64,000 bases of DNA from assembly GCA_012931725.1 (NCBI GenBank), contig CM022949.1, positions 45,027,239 through 45,091,238 of the forward strand, read 5' to 3'. The stretch is from Litsea cubeba. Taxonomy: Eukaryota; Streptophyta; Magnoliopsida; Laurales; Lauraceae. The position numbers and the translations under genes were made by a program. Each line of letters starts with the position of its first letter. Position 1 is the first letter of the stretch. A model generated the notes under the pieces. It was not told where the DNA came from and ran no database searches. It was given only the letters and a program-made list of their open reading frames with translations. This document shows positions 1 through 10,456 of this stretch, piece after piece.

Positions 1-4
1 ACTA

Positions 5-697
5 TTGTCATGGAGAGAGTTAGGTGTCATTAATGACTTTGAGGCGACCCGAAATGGGGAGGCAATTACCCATTTACAATATGTAGATGATACCCTTCTT
101 TTCAGCTCTTTTAACAGTGAAGAAATTTTGGCTCTTAAAAGGATATTGCGGTGTTTTCAATTGGTTTCGGGTATGAAGATTAACATTTCCAAGAGCATGT
201 TGGTGGGGGCAGGATGTTCTGAGGATACTGTCCATGCCCTAGCGGATTTGGTCCATTGTAAAATTGGAAGACTCCCTATCTCATACCTTAGTCTTACAAT
301 TGGGACGAAGCCGAGATCCAAGTCTTTGTGGGATCCACTAATCGGTAAAATTGAGAAAAGGTTATCTTCTTGGAAGACGCAATACTTATTTTTGGGTGGG
401 AGAATTACATTGATTAAAGCATGCTTATCAAATATCCCAGTATATTATATGTCTCTTTTCAAAATGCCAAAAGCGGTGGTGAAAAAGGTGGATCATATCC
501 GTAGGAATTTTTTATGGGAAGGTCAGGGTGATAAGAAGAAATTACATCTTTTAAAGTGGAGCGAGGTGATTAAACCAAAGTGGAGTGGAGGTTTGGGTCT
601 TGGTAGTTTGGAGAATAAAAATGTCTTTATTGGTGAGATGGTGGTAGAGGTTTGGGGAGGAAAAGGAAGCTCTTTGGAGGAAGGTCATTGCTACTAA
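5..697 (+). pseudogene. LINE reverse transcriptase, C-terminal half (broken)
   Basis: About 230 codons match the palm and thumb part of L1 reverse transcriptases. The catalytic box reads YVDD near residue 26-29, where plant L1s usually have YADD, followed by the conserved LRCFQLVSGMKINISKS-type segment. The downstream region ending in WSGGLGLGSLENKN is the family hallmark linking the polymerase to zf-RVT. The frame then runs out near 697 and coding continues in another frame at about 759, so a frameshift lies between. Enzyme role: target-primed reverse transcription of the LINE RNA. Confidence 0.85.
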
Positions 698-758
698 ATA
701 TGGGGAGGATCGGTGGGGATGGTGGCCTTCACCTGTCCCTAGACACCGTAGGTCGGGA

Positions 759-1391
759 GTGTGGGGTGCCATTGCTTCAGTTGGTGATGTGTCTTCTAAG
801 TGGGGAAAAGTATTGTCCAAAGGGGTGGGTTTTGTGGTGGGTGAGGGGAGGGAGGTCGGGTTTTGGTTGGATGATTGGGTAGGGGTAGGACCTTTGTATG
901 AGTTATTTCCTAAGTTATTTAGAGTGGTGTTGAATAAGGAGTCTGCTGTCTGTGATTGTTATGAGGTGAGGGAGGGTGGGACTGTGTGGAATGTGTCTTT
1001 TAGGAGAGGGCTTCGCTTGTTAGAGGAGGTTCGATATGAGGAGCTGCTGAGTCTTCTTTCTAATGTATTTTTGTGCAGGGATTACAAGGACTCTCAGATT
1101 TGGAAACCTTCTTCTTCTTTGGTTTGGATGGGGCTGGTTCCTCCCCGGGTTGAGGTCTTCTGTTGGCTGCTTGTTGCAGCACAGGTGTCTACGGCAGATA
1201 ATTTGAGAAAAAGAGGATTGACAACGTCTACCATCTCCGACATTTGTGTGATGTGTCATAAGAAAGAGGAAACAGTTAACCACCTTTTTCTTCACTGCGA
1301 AGTTGCAGCATGTATATGGGGTTATTTTTTTAGCAGGTGTGGAGTAGCTTGGTGCAGTTCAGAGAATATTGCAGATGCGGTAGAGTCTTAG
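759..1391 (+). pseudogene. LINE zf-RVT region (broken)
   Basis: This frame continues the LINE ORF2 after a frameshift. Around residues 115-200 it shows the zf-RVT pattern: a W..LVPPRVEVFCWLL block, then C-x2-C (DICVMC) and H-x4-H-C (NHLFLHC). The domain is found in plant L1 ORF2 between reverse transcriptase and RNase H. The frame stops at 1391 although homologous coding resumes at 1518, so there is a second break. No separate gene is implied. Confidence 0.75.
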
Positions 1392-1517
1392 GCAAGAGGT
1401 CCATTTGTTGGATGTGGGCGTACGCCGTGGAAGTTGATTCCTTTTGCTATTCTTTGGTGTATTTGGAAATAAAGAAATGATAGAATTTTCAGAAGTGTCT
1501 CCTCTACTTCAGAAGAG

Positions 1518-2093
1518 TTGGTTGCCTCGATCTCTTTGATGATTGCTAATTGGGCTTTGGTTAGAAAGGAGTTCTCAAATTTTAGTCTCGATGACATATT
1601 AGTCAATTGGGAAGCTTGTATGAGGTGTGGTCGTTTTAAGGTGATGAAGTCCGTTCATTGGTCTCCTTCCCCTCTTGGTGTTCTTAAGTTCAACGTCGAT
1701 GGTGCTGTTAAAGGTAAACCGGGGCTAGCAGGAATTGGTGGGTTACTTCGAAATATTAAGCGAGAGGTTTTATTCATGTTCTCCAAGCATGCAGAGGTTT
1801 GTGACTCTAATGAAGCAGAGGTTTTAGCGATTTTGGAAGCTCTTCGTTGCTTTTCTAGAAACTTTCATGGTGTTCTTATTGTGGAGAGTGACTCCTCTAA
1901 TGCGATCACTTGGGTGACTAATCGAAAGACGAACCCATGGAAATTTCAATTTCTCTTTAATGAAATTCGGGCTTTATCTTCCTCAATCAATGTTCACTTC
2001 CGCCATGAGCTTAGAACAGTCAACTACTTCGCCGATGCTTTAGCTAAACAAGGGATTGAGAGGATGTCTCCTTGGGAGGGTATTATTTTGTAG
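1518..2093 (+). pseudogene. LINE RNase H domain (broken)
   Basis: The 191-codon frame holds an RVT_3-type RNase H. It has the first acidic motif FNVDGAVKG near residue 58, the E of SNEAEVLAILEAL near residue 100, a VESDSS motif near residue 123, and the C-terminal HxLRTVNYFADALAK-like segment (here HELRTVNYFADALAK). The catalytic D-E-D-D set can therefore be read. It ends at a stop just before the 3' untranslated region. In plant L1s this domain removes the RNA template strand. Confidence 0.85.
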
Positions 2094-2266
2094 GTGGCTT
2101 CGGTGGGGTACAACGCTTTTGTACCTAGTTGCTCTTTTCTCTTTTTGTGTTTCCTCTTTCTTTTATATTTGTTATTATCTCTTCCTCTTTGTTTTCCACT
2201 TTTGTAACCTTCTTTTAATTAATTAAGAAGTTTCAGTTACCGTTCAAAAAAAAAAAAAAAAAAAAA

Positions 2267-3578
2267 GCCTTCAATCAATGCATTATAGATGTCCAAATTG
2301 GGTTCATTGATGTCTCCAAAGATTCTCCTAAAGAGATTTTTTTGCTGCATTTGGCTTGTTCTCACACAAAGCTATAACAAGGTAACTATAAACGTCAACA
2401 GAGGCAGAAATGCCTAATCTTCGCAATTTTTCAACCAAATTCAAACACGAAAGTAACCTTCCACATTTTCTATACCCTTCGACAAGCTTACTGCAAGTTA
2501 AGCCATCCGGCGTCAATCCATTTTGAATCATCTCATACAACAAAGCCATGGACTCGCGCAACTTCCCCTCCCTGCAGTATCCAGAAATAAGTGCATTGTA
2601 GGAGACATTATCCGGAAAAAGCCCTCGATGAACCATACGATGAAAGAGCTGTTGAGCCTCTTTCACCTTCCCTTCCCTGCACAGACCGCTCACCAAAGCG
2701 GTAGATGACACCAAATCAGGAGCAACACCTCTCCCGTACATGATATTATACAGATAAAAAGCATCACCCAATCTCCCCTTCCTGCAATAGCTATCAATCA
2801 GAGTATTGTAAGTGACAACATCCAGCTTGAACCCATCTCCCTCCAACTTCTCCAAAAACTCCCCCACCTCATTGACTCCTCCATACCTACAGAACACATG
2901 AGTCAATATATTGAAAGTATACGAATTCTGGGTGATCCCAATTCCTCCCATATCCTCATAAACCACCCAGTACAGTTCAACAAAACCCAACTTCAACAAT
3001 CCATTCAAAAGACAATTACAGGTATTGACATTGGGAACGAACCCCATCTCAATAATTCTTTTGAACACTTCAAATCCGTCTCTCGCCGGCCCATTTCTAA
3101 CACATGTCTTGATGAGCATATCCAACACAACAGGGTTCCAATTGCACCCATCTGCAGAAGCAACTAAATTGCCAAACACATCGAGGGTCTTATGCAATTG
3201 GATCACTTCTGAGAGGGATTTCATCGCTTGCGTGAAGTTTCGGGACCATGTTAAGATGTGGATGAAGATGTAGTAGTTGTGGAAGGTGAGAATGGAAGAA
3301 TTGGACCTGACCCAGTTGAAGAAATCGGATGCTAGGGGGGGGGGGATTTGAGAGATTTGAGGAGGACCCAGATGAGGAAAAAGCCGGTGATGGTCGATGG
3401 AGGTAACAAAATCGTCGCTTTGTTTGAATTTGGAGCAGATTTCAGAGACTATGGAGGGGTTTTGGGTGTGGGAGAGGAAATAGGAGAGAGGGTTAGAGGT
3501 GGGTTTTGCTATTGGGAGGTTTGTGCTTGTATGGAGGGAAGAAAACTTTGAAATGAAAGATTTACGAGAAAGAAACAT
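2267..3578 (-). pseudogene. P-class pentatricopeptide repeat (PPR) protein gene, truncated by the LINE
   Basis: The reading frame from 3578 to 2328 encodes 416 residues. I chose the start at 3578 because the next residues (MFLSRKSFISKFSS...) form a serine/arginine-rich mitochondrial-type presequence, while an upstream in-frame Met at 3833 would add sequence lying in a repeat. From about residue 150 there are eight 35-residue PPR motifs of the VTYNTLIDSYCRKGRLGDA type without E or DYW domains, so this is a P-class organellar RNA-binding factor. A run of seven A at 2336-2342 (minus strand) shifts the frame and causes the stop at 2328. Removing one base restores PPR coding (DIYNALIEG) up to 2267, where the LINE poly(A) begins. 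The gene is thus frameshifted and then cut by the LINE. Confidence 0.88.
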
Positions 3579-3715
3579 GAGAGAGAGAGAGAGAACCTGG
3601 TTTTGGAGAAAGATGCGAACTTTCTGTGTTGTCTTTGGAGAAAGATGAGAACTTTCTCTGTTATCTGTATCGTTTTCGAGCCCAGAGAGCAAACAGTGAA
3701 AGAAGAGAGAACCCC

Positions 3716-4058
3716 TGAATGGAGAAGATGGGGAGCCGTGCCAACTTTTGGGCCCTGTAGCCTTTTTTTGAATCTCAAATGGAAAAGTCCACACAGCCCG
3801 GGCACATTTCCCGGGCTGTGTAGCACGTCTCATCTCAAATATCTATGGAAAAGTCCAGCCATGCTACTTGGACTGACTGGACCGACCCCCTAAGTCCTCA
3901 TCCAAATATATATCATATTTGGATGAGGACTTAGGGGGTCGGTCCAAAAATCGACCCCCCAGTCAGTCCAAGTAGAGTTTTTCGGAAAAGTCCACACAGC
4001 CCGGGAAATGTGCCCGGGCTGTGGCACGGTCCCCACTGGGGACCGTTGGATCCCTACA
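3716..4058. repeat. Nested foldback (hairpin) element
   Basis: A long inverted repeat lies at 3864-3975, its arms containing 'ggactgactgg' and 'ccagtcagtcc'. It sits inside a second pair of arms: 3781-3827 and 3984-4028 carry the same 'cacacagcccggg' block in opposite orientation. Each outer arm is itself a small palindrome with a 12-bp GC-rich stem. Further out are 'gggccctgtag' (3749) and a palindrome 'acggtccccactggggaccg' (4025). Nothing is encoded. It is probably a non-autonomous foldback transposon upstream of the PPR gene and is related to 8460-8562. Confidence 0.65.
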
Positions 4059-4184
4059 GTTCTGACTTTTGAGCCCAGACTCCTTGTATTCAGTTTAGGG
4101 GATGCTCAAGGGCTGGCAATACCTAGCCCACACCTCTTTAGGTCAGGTTCTGTACTTCTGGTGTTGGGTTTTAGTACTCAAGAG

Positions 4185-5194
4185 CATGGTTTAAAATCTC
4201 GGTATCAGTCGCGGTATGGGCCGGGCCGAAAAACCGATATTGTCGCGGATATCGGTCCGTCGAGGTCGTCGCGGTGTGAAATTTTTTTTAATCCAAAAAA
4301 ATTCACAAAAATATTCAAAAAATCCAGAATAATAGAAAATGTTGGAAAACAATATTTTTTTTTCCATTAGTAACAACAATAAATCAAAATCTCGGTAACC
4401 TTAAGTTATGAGTCCTATTTGCGTCGCTATTCGCTTTATTCTCCAGTATTTTATATAATGCAACCATTATTGGTGCTCATGATCAATAAGATGAAATATC
4501 ATAAATTTGACATAATGCAACAACAATTTTTGGCAAAAAACTCATACTTTTTTGTTCCAAAAGTATAGATCTATTTTAAACTAACACATTATCAATGCAT
4601 TTGAACACTAATGTGAAAAAATGTAATTGATTTCAAGAAAAGCCCCAAATTTTAGAAATAAAAAAATTTAGATCTACACTTTAAAAAACTAGATCTAGGA
4701 AAAAATAAGTGAGTAACATCAAATCTAACTCAATATAAAGCCTTTTGGTTCATGAATTAGTGTATACACAATCTTTACTACTATATCATTCCAAACATAA
4801 TTAAATAGGTTTAATATCATATCTAGCAGCTTATGATAATAATAGAAATCCAAGCACAAAAAAAAAGAAAGACAATTAGCAAAAGAGTTCTAGCTATCAT
4901 GGTCAAGTAGGTTCCTTTTGTCTTCTTGATTGCCACTTCTCTAAAACATGCGCTTCGCAGAGGGGGTCCGGGGGTATCCCCCGGCGGGCCCGGCAGGGGA
5001 TCGAGGGCAGCACTCCCGAAAAAAAAAAAAAAAACAAGGATATCGGAAAATATCGGCCGAGATATCGTCACGGCCGATATGAACATCATATCGACCGATA
5101 TCTCACGATATTTTGGCGAGTTATAAACCGGTATCGCCGATACCGATATCTCAGCGAGATATCGGTTCGGTAGCGGCCGGTTTTTAAAACCATG
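4185..5194. mobile_element. hAT-like MITE with 8-bp target-site duplication
   Basis: The element begins 'catggtttaaaat' and ends with the complement 'tttttaaaaccatg'. It is flanked by the direct repeat ctcaagag at 4177-4184 and 5195-5202. An 8-bp duplication is characteristic of the hAT superfamily. Both subterminal regions are GC-rich and made of many imperfect copies of 'gatatcgg', in both orientations. The roughly 700-bp core is AT-rich and non-coding. No transposase is present, so it would be mobilised in trans. Confidence 0.75.
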
Positions 5195-5202
5195 CTCAAG
5201 AG

Positions 5203-6828
5203 GGGACTAGATCTAAAATTTCCGGTGCGTTTAATAGATGGGTCAGGCTTGGATTAAGTGATGGAAAACCCAAAGCCCGGGCTGAATAAACAGATAATTC
5301 ATGTAGTTTAGTGATTGGTTTTTTGGAACAAGTAATTAAAAAGTCTAAAAAGCAGAAAGCCTGGGCTTTCCTGATTAACTAAATTGGAAGGCTCGGGCCT
5401 AATATGTCAGGTGGGCTGGGCTTGTCCGGGCACTAAAGGGTTGTGTCGGGCTTGAGCTGGATACGGGCGTGTGGTCTTAAAGTTGGTTCGGGCCTGAATG
5501 TCTCAACCCTTTCTATGGATTTCTATTACAGCACAGCTGATTGCTCTGTTTTCATTATGTCATAGTCAGGTAATCATCCTGATGAGCTAGGTCGTTAAAC
5601 CTAGGTGGTGGCTCCCTGAAGTGAAGACCCTCCTCAGTCCAACATATTTAGCACAAAGGCATTTATAGATTTCACATCCACTAGGCTTGCGACCAACTTC
5701 CAAGCCCTTGGGCTGTATACAATCCCTAACATTAGGCCCAAAAAGTGGGTGGAGGTTGTTTAAGCCTTCAGGACCCATGTTGTTGAGAAGCAGATCTTGG
5801 ATCTAATGAATACTCCGGATATTCTAATGACATGAGATCTTATACAAATAAAGGCTAAGATTACATTTTCAAAATAGATAAGGTAGTTTCTTTGCCCAGT
5901 TGATGGGCCTTGATATTATCTAAGTAGATTATTTATAGTGGCACCTTTAAACCTAATCCAAAATACGCTCATTGGCCCAATCTGATAAACCTGTTAAACC
6001 CCAGAGCATTCTGTGTCTCGAGGTGAACATATCTTGACAATAGTCACTGCATGTAGGGAACCCAAAAGGCAACTTCATGTCAGAAAGCCTTCTCTCATGG
6101 GCTTATTAATTCCAAGCACTGGTTTTCCATGGACTAGCCCCAGGGATTCGTGCGAAACACAAATTGGGCTTAAGCAAGTCCTGCAAGCTTGGTTCAACTC
6201 CTTTCTTACAAATGGCTGCGGCGAAGCTGGCTCTTCAAACCTGTCCCAGATTGATGGGAGATTAAGGCAATAAGCAAATCAAGCAGTTCCCTCTTTTTTT
6301 TGGTTTCACGGGAATCATGCAGTTAGAGGAGTCGATGTAGATCTATTAGGCACTCCCCATATTTTTCATGCTTGGCAGATCAATTCATTCCTCTTTGTTC
6401 GATACGTGAATTTCACTTCAGATATCCAAAACCAACTTCATTTAATAACATGGCAAACTGATTGAACTAAAACCATTCAGTGAAGCAGTTGGAGATGAGG
6501 TTTCAATGGAGCCAAAACATTTTATAACTTCTCCTAGAATGGAATGTACATGAGTTGGAAATTGTTCAGTAACAAGTATTTTGTGACATAGCGGTTAGAA
6601 CAAAGTTAAAAGCCCAAACTGCAAATCCCCAGAATGAGGCTGTACATTAGGTAAAAGTGAGTTTTGATGAGATTTGAAGCCTTTAATGCCTTGATGCAAT
6701 CTATAGTATTCCACAAAGCCTCTAGCGTAAAGAAAGTAATTACATACAAAATTCAACTTCCATTTATACAATGCACTACAAGCCTTATATAGTTCTACAA
6801 GAAACTGCACACAAAACTCATCTTTCAC
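5203..6828. other. Intergenic spacer without recognisable gene
   Basis: Only short reading frames without family features were found, for example 6013-6273 on the plus strand. The first 300 bases are rich in 'gggcttg/cgggcc' motifs of the kind seen in degraded retrotransposons. The segment lies just downstream of the RST1-like pseudogene (its stop is at 6829-6831), so its right end may hold the former 3' untranslated region. Confidence 0.5.
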
Positions 6829-7157
6829 TCATGCAATCACCATATTGGCGAGCCTCGACTGCTTCTCAAATGACAGGTAGTCTTTCAAGGAAACACGGGT
6901 ATTAAGCATCACACGTGCAAGTAAAGCTTTCGCTGCTGTCGATTTATTTGCTAATAACTGCATTGCCCGGTCATAAATGCGCTCAGTTGATGCCCATAAA
7001 TTCTGAACTAGGGATTCTGCTTATGCTATTCCAGCTGCTATCTGAGAGGAGAGGGCAGAGTGACTGGCAAGTCATTGAGGACAGTGACTCGATCTACGAT
7101 GAGAAGCGGCATATATTTGCAGCAGCTACCCGATAACAGACCCACAAACTGCAGCGC
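6829..7157 (-). pseudogene. RST1: RST1-like terminal exon with two frameshifts
   Basis: The exon starts ALQFVGLLSGSCCKYMPLL and keeps frame to LNDLPVTLPS. It shifts near 7050 (LSDSSWNSI) and again by one extra A near 7021. It then reads LVQNLWASTERIYDRAMQLL and finally SLKDYLSFEKQSRLANMV before the stop at 6829-6831. All three stretches are RST1 C-terminal sequence. Confidence 0.88.
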
Positions 7158-8080
7158 CTGTCAAGAAAAACAGTGGAATATTGACAGAAGATTGTGACAG
7201 AAATAAAGATGTACGAATGCATGTATGTATGTGTGAAAATACGCAAGTTTAGATGCATTTGTATTACAAACCTGAGATTAAGAATTACAAATTGCAAGGA
7301 AGAGTCCAACTGCAACTTAACTTGAAAGGAAAGAAAGAAATACAGGAAAGAGTCCCAATGAGGACTTGTGCAGAATTCAACGTGCAACACAGTCAAATCT
7401 GGGTTGGGTTTGTGCCAACTGCTGTGCTGAGTTGGGCCTGCAACAAAGACCTGGAGATGACCTGTAATATGCAGGGTTTTGCAGAAAAGCTCAAAAGCCC
7501 CTGCTGCTTACTGTCTGATCAAACCAGTCCTTAAAGCTAGGGCATTTGTAAAGCAAGACCATTAAATCTGAGTTAATTAACACCTTTATTTAAATCTAAA
7601 CCATGTTCAATGTAAAGGAATCTTCATCCTTTCACAATAAATACGCTGAATCTCATCACCCTCCCAAAACTGGCCTTTGATTTCCAGTAAAGGTAGTTGA
7701 CTTGAGATCATCATATTAATAGAGGTGGATAAAATTAAAAGACGAGTGTTCAGCAAAAAAAAAATATATAAATAATAAAAAGATAAGTGGTTATTTGTAT
7801 TTTGTAATTACCAAAAAGAAGTGTATAAATACCCTAACAATCATAATATTATTATACAGATAAAAAGAAGAGGTCCAGTAATCCCTAACTTACTTCAGAA
7901 AATATGAACTATTTGGTCTCGCAAATCAAGATTTCTCATGGCAAACCTAGATAGGCAGGATACTACTTCAATGATGATGATGGAGATTTCTTGTGAAACA
8001 AATGTTATAAGCATGCAGCAAGAGTGTAATTCCTATGTATCAAACATTATAATTACACTACAAATGGTTGAAGTGCTCAC
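7158..8080 (-). other. Intron of the RST1-like pseudogene
   Basis: AT-rich intronic sequence of 923 bp, including two runs of simple AT-rich sequence near 7750-7870. No nested gene or transposon boundary was recognised. Confidence 0.6.
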
Positions 8081-8199
8081 CGTGGAAGGGTATTTTGTTA
8101 TCCAGCTGATTTCCACTGAATCGAGAAGCCATTGCCTTTAGATATTTCCCTCTGTATGTTGTAAAGCAGCAACAACTTCTATAAGTACACTCCAAATAC
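8081..8199 (-). pseudogene. RST1: RST1-like exon with premature TAA
   Basis: The 119-bp exon reads IWSVLIEVVAALQHTEGNI, then TAA at 8138-8140, then RQWLLDSVEISWITKYPST. RST1 has a lysine at the stop position (GSIKRQWL-type motif), so AAA to TAA is the likely change. Acceptor is ccgcag, donor gtgagc, and the phases fit both neighbours. Confidence 0.88.
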
Positions 8200-9336
8200 C
8201 TGCGGAGTGAGATAGATGTATGCCTCGGGAGTACAAAGATGCAATAACTTAGACATTGATCAGAAGCAATACGATTTTACAGAGGAAAAAGAGTGAACAA
8301 GAAAGAATGAAAAAAAAAAAACTGCGATTTTTCCTCATCAATATGTGGCTCATTGTATCATCTGATTCAAGATGAATTGAGCCAATATTTATCAGTTATC
8401 AGCAGTCCCCATTACAATAGTAGTAGTGCATCATTCTGCTAAAAAAAAGAACAAAAAAGCTACAGGGCCCGAAAGGTGGCACGGCTCCCGTGGGAGCCGT
8501 GGGATCCCACGGCTCCCACGGGAGCCGTGCAACCTTTCGGGCTCGATTTTCGGGCCCTGTAGCACGGCTCAAAAAAGAAAAATACTCATATCAGTCGATA
8601 TTAATAAACTTTGATATTATTGGCAATAAAATTGATAATATGATATTATCAGTCTGACCCGTGGATCTTTGATTTTTGTTGTGTAATTTTTTTTTTAATT
8701 ACATTCAACAGTTACTCTTCAAAAAATAAACACTTGTGGATTATTATATAAAGAGAAAGGATCTTGTGCATATGTCTCACATAACACCTACCAAGCATAC
8801 ATTCATGTGGGGCCCACTATGATCCATCCAACTCTCGCATGCTACTAAATGTTTACACCCATCCAAATGGGATTGATCGTTGGATTGAAATCGTACAGAA
8901 CATGTCTTATAAAACAATTAAAACTTGAGGACCATCAATCAAATTTGGCATGATTTGGCAACGAGCCCGAATTTGACACACCAACTATTACTCGCCGTTG
9001 GATTGAAATCTTTAAAAAATGATTCCTTCTAAAAACATTAAACTTGAGGCCCTTGGATGGAGTCAGGATGAACTACCTGGGTTGATATTTTACAAACCAC
9101 TGGGACTCATTGAGATCTTTCCATCCCGCACCTTCCCATAATTGGCATGGCTCAGGTGGGCCCCAAAAAGTTCTCTCACCATTGTCTCTTAGGACAGCCC
9201 AACCCATATATTATATACTAGCAGTTAGAATCCCATAAATATGCACTACGCCCACAAAGATGGGTACATATCATGAGCACATGAGTGACACTTAACAGTT
9301 TCATGCTGCGGTCCTAGCTTTTCTTAGAAATCCAAC
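8200..9336 (-). other. Intron of the RST1-like pseudogene with foldback insertion
   Basis: This 1.1-kb intron holds the foldback at 8460-8562. From about 8790 to 9200 it also holds a spacer repeat rich in 'gtggggcccac' and 'ttggattgaaatc' motifs, the latter appearing twice (about 8881 and 8999). No coding sequence was seen. Confidence 0.5.
8460..8562. repeat. Near-perfect palindrome (foldback element)
   Basis: Bases 8467-8542 form a palindrome centred on ggatcc at 8504/8505. Each arm is 38 bases and only one mismatch was found by pairing. Outside it, 'ctacagggcccgaaa' (8460) and 'tttcgggccctgtag' (8548) form a second, nested pair of arms. The 'gggccctgtag' end and a following 'cacggctc' resemble the foldback at 3716-4058, so both probably belong to one small element family. 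Confidence 0.75.
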
Positions 9337-9484
9337 CTTCTGATTCTGCATTCAATATGTAATGTTCTGTCTTTCCCAGCTCGGTCACTGGAAGGCAACC
9401 TATCATAACAAGCCTGGCTCTTGCAGCAATCCTTTTTATTGACTCGATAAGATGACTCCTTCCTACCGAACCCATCTCAGGAAG
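9337..9484 (-). pseudogene. RST1: RST1-like exon
   Basis: The 148-bp exon reads LIESIKRIAARARLVMIGCL and PVTELGKTEHYILNAESEG. This matches the RST1 block usually containing KARLV..GS.P.TELG...AYIL. Acceptor is tgcag; the donor is the weak gttgga after SEG. Confidence 0.82.
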
Positions 9485-9554
9485 CTGCACAAAATATAAC
9501 ACCGTCACAATCATGAACTGAAAGGTAAGATCACATGATAGGCAGAAGAACCGT

Positions 9555-9662
9555 TCTCTTCCTCATTTTGTTCCATCTCATGCATTCATGCACACACAAG
9601 TGTGCTGGTCTCTTCCTCATTTTGTTCCATCTCATGCATTCATGCACACACAAGTGTGCTGG
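9555..9662. repeat. 54-bp perfect tandem duplication
   Basis: A 54-base unit starting 'tctcttcctcattttg' occurs twice head to tail (9555-9608 and 9609-9662) with no difference seen. It lies in an intron of the RST1-like pseudogene. Confidence 0.85.
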
Positions 9663-9809
9663 TACTGATGTTGCATAGACATACAAGTGAGACTTATCTT
9701 CAGTTCCATCAGGGCATGTACATGCAATGTTGTAGCAAAGTTATCCATTTAAACTGATTGAAATTCAAAACAATATGAAGCATCTGCTTGAGAAAACATT
9801 GAGGTGTAC

Positions 9810-10194
9810 CTGCAGAAAATCCATCAACCAATCCTTAGGAGCCTTTCCAAGGCACCTTACAACCTCACACCACTCATTTTTAGAAATTGCCTGCTCTACT
9901 CCTTGATCATCAATATAAAGAGATGCAGGGAGCACGAGGAACAACTCCTCCATACACTTCTCCATGTTTGCCATGTATTCTGTAAACTCAGTAGAAGCTT
10001 CGTCCAGAGACTGACAAAGACACTTCCAGAATGAAATCGGCAGTACACTTTTCTGCTCTGGATTATAAAACTGGAAAGAAGAAGCTGAAGTGAAAAAGTG
10101 GTCAATCATATCGCTGAACAGTTTCTCCACCCTGGATCCTGAGAAAATCTTTATCAGGTCAACACGAGAGAGCAGACAAGACTGTAACTTCAGC
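9810..10194 (-). pseudogene. RST1: RST1-like exon, 3' part (split by the hAT composite)
   Basis: Continuing from the transposon edge, the frame reads LQSCLLSRVDLIKIFSGSRV, later MEELFLVLPASLYI and WCEVVRCLGKAPKDWLMDFL, all RST1-like. It ends at donor gtacac after CTGCAG. Positions 10187-10194 are the second copy of the duplicated target acttcagc. Confidence 0.92.
10187..10194. repeat. Target-site duplication, left copy
   Basis: The octamer acttcagc directly precedes the left hAT terminus and is repeated at 21554-21561. An 8-bp duplication is the hAT signature. Confidence 0.88.
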
Positions 10195-10338
10195 CAGGGC
10201 CGTCTCACGACAATATGTGGCCCCAGGCGAAAGTATAAACGAGGCCCCTAACTTCTATGTGTGACATGAGAAAACCCTCGTCTTTAATCCGGGCTTGGGA
10301 CCGGCAATGTACACTATGAGTAGTACATTGGCGGACTT

Positions 10339-10352
10339 AAAAAAAAAATTGG

Positions 10353-10396
<44 letters not shown>

Positions 10397-10413
10397 GGGG
10401 GTGGGGGGGGGGT
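10339..10413. repeat. Homopolymer tract in hAT copy A (poly-T then poly-G)
   Basis: A run of 41 T (10355-10395) is followed by G-rich sequence to about 10413, between the transposase stop and the terminal repeat. The same position in copy B is 42 C (16321-16362, opposite orientation). In copy C it is poly-T then poly-G (33366-33423). Confidence 0.8.
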
Positions 10414-10456
10414 GCGGTTTGTTTTTTTTGGAACTTGTTAAGGGATTCATTTTTTT

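Larger units (their letters stand above)
1..2266 (+). mobile_element. L1-type LINE retrotransposon, 3' portion
   Basis: The segment carries, in order, the C-terminal part of a non-LTR reverse transcriptase, a zinc-binding zf-RVT region and a terminal RNase H, followed by a pyrimidine-rich 3' untranslated region and a 21-base poly(A) at 2246-2266. This order is typical of plant L1 ORF2. The 5' part lies before the window. Frame changes near 690-760 and stops at 1391 and around 1480 split the coding region, so this copy cannot make a full ORF2 protein. The poly(A) abuts PPR coding sequence at 2267, which marks the 3' insertion point; the other target-site copy is outside the window. Confidence 0.9.

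Noticed and set aside
4823..5126. Frames with Gly/Pro-rich or Lys-rich peptides in the first MITE
   Set aside because: They lie in the GC-rich subterminal repeats and a poly-A run, without family features.
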